A stretch of DNA of 64,000 nt from HGW-17 sp964516435 (GTDB lineage: Bacteria; Myxococcota_A; Polyangia; HGW-17), in contig CAZEZP010000060.1 of the NCBI GenBank assembly GCA_964516435.1, positions 1 through 64,000 of the forward strand. The letters run 5' to 3'. Below, in pieces: positions 60,363-64,000 of the stretch. The notes beneath the pieces were generated by a model. The model ran no database searches and was not told where the DNA came from. It saw nothing but the letters and a program-made list of their open reading frames with translations. Position 1 is the first letter of the stretch; every line of letters starts with the position of its first letter. The translations under genes and the position numbers were made by a program.

Positions 60363-62918
60363 TCACCAGAAACCGATCACATCGCGCAGATCGCCGCGGA
60401 ATTTCATGCGGTAGCGCAGTTCCACGCGGCCCTTGAGCGGCTCTTCGTATTCATACTGGTTGTAATCCGGAAGGCTGCGCCGCAGCGTGCCGTACAGGCG
60501 CAGATTGTCGAACAGTTTGATTTCGAGTCCGCCCTCCTGGCGGTTGCGCCCGAGGAAACCCACCTCCACCTCGCCCTTCATGGTGATGTGGCGCAGGAAG
60601 GTCTTGGCCGCGCTCACCTGGAAGGAATCGCTGCCCAGTTCCATGCGGAACAGGTCGAGTCGAGTGACCATCCTGATGGGGTTGGCCACCAGCATGGAAA
60701 GGAAGTCTCCCGTCACCTGCTTGATGGACTCGTCGTAGTAGTCGAGAGGATTGAATCCGCCCGAGGAGATCCCCGTGCCGTCGCGCGGATTGCCCCGCCA
60801 GGCCGAACGGATGTCCTCCATGGTGCGCCCGGCCGCCAGCAGCATCAGGATCTGTCCCTGCTCCATCTCGGGAATGCTCGAGAGCGTGAAATCGATCCGG
60901 TTCAGGGGGCCCTGCAGGTGCAGCCGCACCATCACTTCGTCGCCGTTGAGATCCTCCACGGTCGTGGTTCCCCGGATGTTCAGGAAGGGCTCCTCGGAGA
61001 TGTCGAAATTCACGCTGCCCTCGTCCACGTCGTACACGCCGCGGAAGAAGGGGACCTTGAACGTGCCCGTGTTCACGGTCAACTGCCCCTGCAGGCGCGG
61101 TTTCTCCAGCGTCCCCGCCAGCGAGAGGAGCCCGTCGAGTTGCAGGTTCGCCACGTTGTTGCCGACCTCCAGTTCACCCGTGTTGAGCAGTGCGACGGAG
61201 AGCCGGGTCTTGCCCAGCACGGGAAACGGCTGCCAAGGCGGCGCGGCCCTCTCCCGGAAGCGGTGGACCGTGAGGATGCGCTGGATGACGTCGTAGGTCT
61301 GGATGTAGCGTCCCGAAACGATGTCGATCTTTCCCGAAAGTTCCGTGTTTCCGACGGGTCCGGAAAAGCGCAGGTCCATGTTGGACTCGGAGAGAAAGAC
61401 GCCGGGAACGTTGTAGGGCACGCTGTTGCCGGAAATCCGGACGTCGAAGTCGGGCGATGGATGGAACCGGACGCGGCCCGTGAGCGCAAAATCCCCACCA
61501 GAATAGTGGAGTTTCAGACGGTTCAGGAAAAGGGCATTGTCGCCAAAGCGGACATCGGCCTCCGGAACGGATATGCCCTCCGGAACGCCGCGCACCCGGA
61601 AATCGAGGCTGCGTCCTGCAAGGGTCCCGGTGAATGCGGGAGATTCCAGGGAGCCGTCCAGGACGGCTTTCACGCGCCAGCAACCCTGGATGTCGCTGAA
61701 GATGCGCCGGCCCATGTGCAGCAGGATTTCATTGGGCACCACGCCTTCGAGCCGCATCCCTTCGAAGCGGCGTTCCGGCAGGAGCCGGATTCTGCCCGCC
61801 ACCGAAAGGGGGACGGCATCCTGCCCGAAAAGCGAAAACGCCACCTGCAACCATCGGGACGTCGCCTGGAGGTTCAGGGTCGACAGGCGCATCCGGGTCT
61901 GCTGCGGCCCGAAGGCGACGGTGGCCTCCCCCATGTGCAGGAAACCTTCGACCCTGGGATCAAGGGGGGACCCCGAAATCGTCGCACGCAGGCGGGAAAT
62001 CCCTTCCACGGAAGCGATGAGTGCCGGGTACAGGAACTGGAGCCTGCGGGCATCCGGCTCCCCTTGCACCGCGATGTCCATTCGACTGGGCGACAGGGAG
62101 CCTTCCACGCGCACCTCGTTTCCGGAAACATCCAGGATGGCGCTTCGGATGCGCAGTCCCTGCGGCTCGAAGACGGCTTCCAGCGGCTCCCGGTTGCGGA
62201 TGATGGCGCCCGCGCGCCCGGCAAACAGCGGCGGCAGGAAAGCCAGAAAGCCGTGGACGCGAATGACCGGCAGTGCGGGCTGCGGAAAATTGAATTGCAC
62301 GACCCCGGTCAGGGACAGGGGAAACAGCCCCCAGAAGGAAGGGAGGTGCCGCTCCATCTGGAGGCCGGTGAATGCCAGTTGCACTTTCCAGGCGCCGTCG
62401 ATTCCGGAACCAAAGAATTTATGGATGGAGCCAATGGATCCCGTGACGAGGGTTTCACGGGGAGCGCCCTCCGAAAAATTGAGGTGGATGTCCGCGAGGT
62501 CCCGGAAAAAGGGAGACGTGAGGTCGTGCAACTCGATGTGACCGCGCACATCAGATGCCGCACTCAAAAAATCCTGCCAACTGGCGGCCTGGGGGGAACG
62601 GGTGTGCAGCGTCAACTCCCCGGAAACGAATCCCGCCAGGCTTCCGGCGACGGGAGGAAACACCACGGGGTGCCGGGAAAGCGTCGCGTGCAGGACGAAG
62701 ACCTTGCCCTTCCGGGTGCAGCGGTATTGCAGCGTGGTGGTTTTCAGGGGAGCGCGGGGGCAGGCGGGAACGCGAAGTACCTTTTCCAAAAAAACAGGGG
62801 ATGCGGATGGCGCCGGACGCCCCCAGGCCGGAAGGGAAACGAGAAGGAATGCCGCCAGCCAGAACGCATGGCCGCGAAATGCAAGCCAGGAGCGAACATG
62901 GAGCGACCCGGAAATCAT
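60363..62918 (-). CDS. TamB-like translocation/assembly protein
   Basis: A protein of about 851 residues, an inner-membrane-anchored (HAFWLAAFLLVSLPAWG) periplasmic protein built of repeated beta-strands. The C-terminal third has the TamB/DUF490 pattern: DIVSGRYIQTYDVIQR, TVNTGTFKVPFFRGVYDVDE, GTTTVEDLNGDEVMVRLHLQ, and SSIPEMEQGQILMLLA. TamB forms a hydrophobic groove for lipid transport to the outer membrane or helps outer-membrane protein assembly. It is shorter than E. coli TamB (about 1,260). Start at 62918 is uncertain; TTG at 62954 is an alternative. No tamA is nearby. Confidence 0.88.
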   Translation of the reverse strand: MISGSLHVRSWLAFRGHAFWLAAFLLVSLPAWGRPAPSASPVFLEKVLRVPACPRAPLKTTTLQYRCTRKGKVFVLHATLSRHPVVFPPVAGSLAGFVSGELTLHTRSPQAASWQDFLSAASDVRGHIELHDLTSPFFRDLADIHLNFSEGAPRETLVTGSIGSIHKFFGSGIDGAWKVQLAFTGLQMERHLPSFWGLFPLSLTGVVQFNFPQPALPVIRVHGFLAFLPPLFAGRAGAIIRNREPLEAVFEPQGLRIRSAILDVSGNEVRVEGSLSPSRMDIAVQGEPDARRLQFLYPALIASVEGISRLRATISGSPLDPRVEGFLHMGEATVAFGPQQTRMRLSTLNLQATSRWLQVAFSLFGQDAVPLSVAGRIRLLPERRFEGMRLEGVVPNEILLHMGRRIFSDIQGCWRVKAVLDGSLESPAFTGTLAGRSLDFRVRGVPEGISVPEADVRFGDNALFLNRLKLHYSGGDFALTGRVRFHPSPDFDVRISGNSVPYNVPGVFLSESNMDLRFSGPVGNTELSGKIDIVSGRYIQTYDVIQRILTVHRFRERAAPPWQPFPVLGKTRLSVALLNTGELEVGNNVANLQLDGLLSLAGTLEKPRLQGQLTVNTGTFKVPFFRGVYDVDEGSVNFDISEEPFLNIRGTTTVEDLNGDEVMVRLHLQGPLNRIDFTLSSIPEMEQGQILMLLAAGRTMEDIRSAWRGNPRDGTGISSGGFNPLDYYDESIKQVTGDFLSMLVANPIRMVTRLDLFRMELGSDSFQVSAAKTFLRHITMKGEVEVGFLGRNRQEGGLEIKLFDNLRLYGTLRRSLPDYNQYEYEEPLKGRVELRYRMKFRGDLRDVIGFW

Positions 62919-63065
62919 GTCCTCATTGATACGGGAAAAGGGTTCCGGCGACAACCCGGGAGAAAGCTTGACTTTTCGAGTTTCGCTTTTTTATAACGAT
63001 TCAATCGTTCGGCGTGACATGCCGCTGTCGCGATCACGGGTCTCTCTCTTTCAGGAGATGTCGTA

Positions 63066-64000
63066 ATGAGCCAAATCCAGTGCCCGTTCTGCAATCATGC
63101 CAATTCCGGGTCCATCCCGTTCTGCTCCGAGTGCGGTCGCGTGCTGCCCATGGGAGACGAAGAACAGGTCATGGCCGAAACCATCGGCGCCAACTTCGAA
63201 TTCAAGTGGGCCATGGTAGGCATGATTGTCATATTTGTATTGTCATCCGTTACCATCTTTTCATTCAAATACCTGGGCGCGGACCTGTCTTTCATGCAGG
63301 CGGGCGAAGTGGTCCGCCTGGATGCGCCCGGCATTACGGGGCTGTCTCCCGAGTGGGTGCTCGCCCCCGTGGACGAACCGGTGCAGGTGGGCATCCGCAC
63401 GATGGGGCAGGAAGCCCTCATGGCGCCCCATGCCGTCACGGTGAAGGTGTGCGGCCAGGTGGTCCCCGTCATCAAGGGATCGGCGGCCCCGCTCAAGGCC
63501 GAGGTGCTCACGCCGCTGGGCATTCCCATGCCGCGCCTGCGGATTCCCGCGGAGGACAGCGTGCATTTCATGCCGCCCGCCTGCGACCGGGAAGGGTTCC
63601 ACGACGTGGAGGTCCGTTTCGAGAATGGCACCGTGCTGCGCAAGACGATGGGACTCTTCTATGTCCCGATTACGAAGCCGTGGTTCCTGTTCTACACCGA
63701 GACGGGCCTGGATCTTCTCGAAAAATTGCTGAGCAACGCCCAGGCCAAGCCGGAAGAACTGGTATACGTCTTCAAGACCCAGTTCCGGACGCCGGTGGAG
63801 GACGCCATCAAGACGCTTTCCGGGATTTTCAAGGAAGAGGACCGGATGAAGATGCTCACGCTCTCCTTCTGGGGGCTCTTCCTGCTCGAGGCTCTCGCCT
63901 TCCTGCTGGGCGGGCTGGTGGCATCCCGGCTTTCTCCCGGCATCACCATCAAGGAATCCATGGCGGCCGGCGTTCTGGTTGTGGTTCTGCTGATTTTCCG
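63066..64000 (+). CDS. zinc-ribbon membrane protein (3' end cut off)
   Basis: The frame is open from ATG 63066 (AGGAG upstream) to the window end, about 311 residues without a stop. The N-terminus is a zinc ribbon CPFCNHAN...CSEC. A hydrophobic segment (VGMIVIFVLSSVTIF) follows. Then comes a soluble region of about 200 residues and at least two more hydrophobic stretches near the end (LSFWGLFLLEALAFLLGGLV, GVLVVVLLIF). I do not recognise the family. The cytosolic ribbon before a membrane domain suggests a membrane-anchored regulatory protein. Confidence 0.8.
   Translation, partial: MSQIQCPFCNHANSGSIPFCSECGRVLPMGDEEQVMAETIGANFEFKWAMVGMIVIFVLSSVTIFSFKYLGADLSFMQAGEVVRLDAPGITGLSPEWVLAPVDEPVQVGIRTMGQEALMAPHAVTVKVCGQVVPVIKGSAAPLKAEVLTPLGIPMPRLRIPAEDSVHFMPPACDREGFHDVEVRFENGTVLRKTMGLFYVPITKPWFLFYTETGLDLLEKLLSNAQAKPEELVYVFKTQFRTPVEDAIKTLSGIFKEEDRMKMLTLSFWGLFLLEALAFLLGGLVASRLSPGITIKESMAAGVLVVVLLIF

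Overview
The window is about 64 kb of high-GC DNA. It reads as one chromosomal segment of an anaerobic or facultatively anaerobic bacterium with a double membrane. Outer-membrane and periplasmic functions (MlaC, a TamB-type protein, an RND-type adaptor, a TupA lipoprotein) show a Gram-negative envelope. Many lipoproteins carry asparagine-rich linkers, Cys-rich CGNGxxDxGEECD motifs and MopE-like repeats of the form ICNNGxDDDGDG. A surface lectin, a CotH protein and Sel1 repeats add to this. The style is typical of Myxococcota/Bradymonadota-like lineages of the former Deltaproteobacteria. The taxonomic call is an inference. I saw no phage, IS element, CRISPR array or rRNA.

Layout. 1-2564: 3' part of tsaB, a sugar-nucleotide epimerase, a coiled-coil zinc-ribbon protein and tRNA-Ile(CAT). 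2623-8265: two lipoproteins, then mlaC, pyrH, tsf and rpsB on the minus strand. 8493-16859: a large Sel1-repeat lipoprotein, a membrane protein and a small zinc-ribbon gene that overlap suspiciously, a possible orphan type III secretion rod-like protein, two membrane proteins, a cNMP-binding protein and rpsD. 17022-26520: lipoproteins, nadE, a TetR regulator with a membrane-fusion protein, an ECF sigma/anti-sigma/periplasmic-sensor trio and a CotH protein. 26719-42737: an orphan hybrid histidine kinase and a run of secreted or lipid-anchored proteins (lectin, C39-like, MopE-like, 3D domain, Tat-exported phosphoesterase), tRNA-Val(CAC), a Nudix gene and PrkA.

42813-51823 is the most interesting part: rex, hydC, hydB, hydA, a sensory hydrogenase-histidine kinase fusion, a receiver, a receiver-histidine kinase and a receiver, packed head to tail. 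The operon starts at a sigma70-type promoter with two Rex-type operators just downstream. HydCBA would form an NADH-linked trimeric [FeFe]-hydrogenase. The next protein joins ferredoxin clusters, a degenerate H-cluster domain, a further Fe-S domain and a histidine kinase. It looks like an H2 or redox sensor feeding a phosphorelay that has no DNA-binding output in the window. Both H-cluster proteins deviate from the canonical ligand motifs.

51834-57566, converging on the hydrogenase operon, is a tightly coupled eight-gene tungstate/molybdate uptake and molybdopterin cofactor operon (tupABC, moeA, moaA, moaC, a MOSC gene, mogA). A structured leader resembles a Moco/Tuco riboswitch, and MoaA is unusually short. 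57637-64000 holds speA, RNase P RNA (rnpB), a TamB-like gene and the start of a zinc-ribbon membrane protein cut by the window edge.
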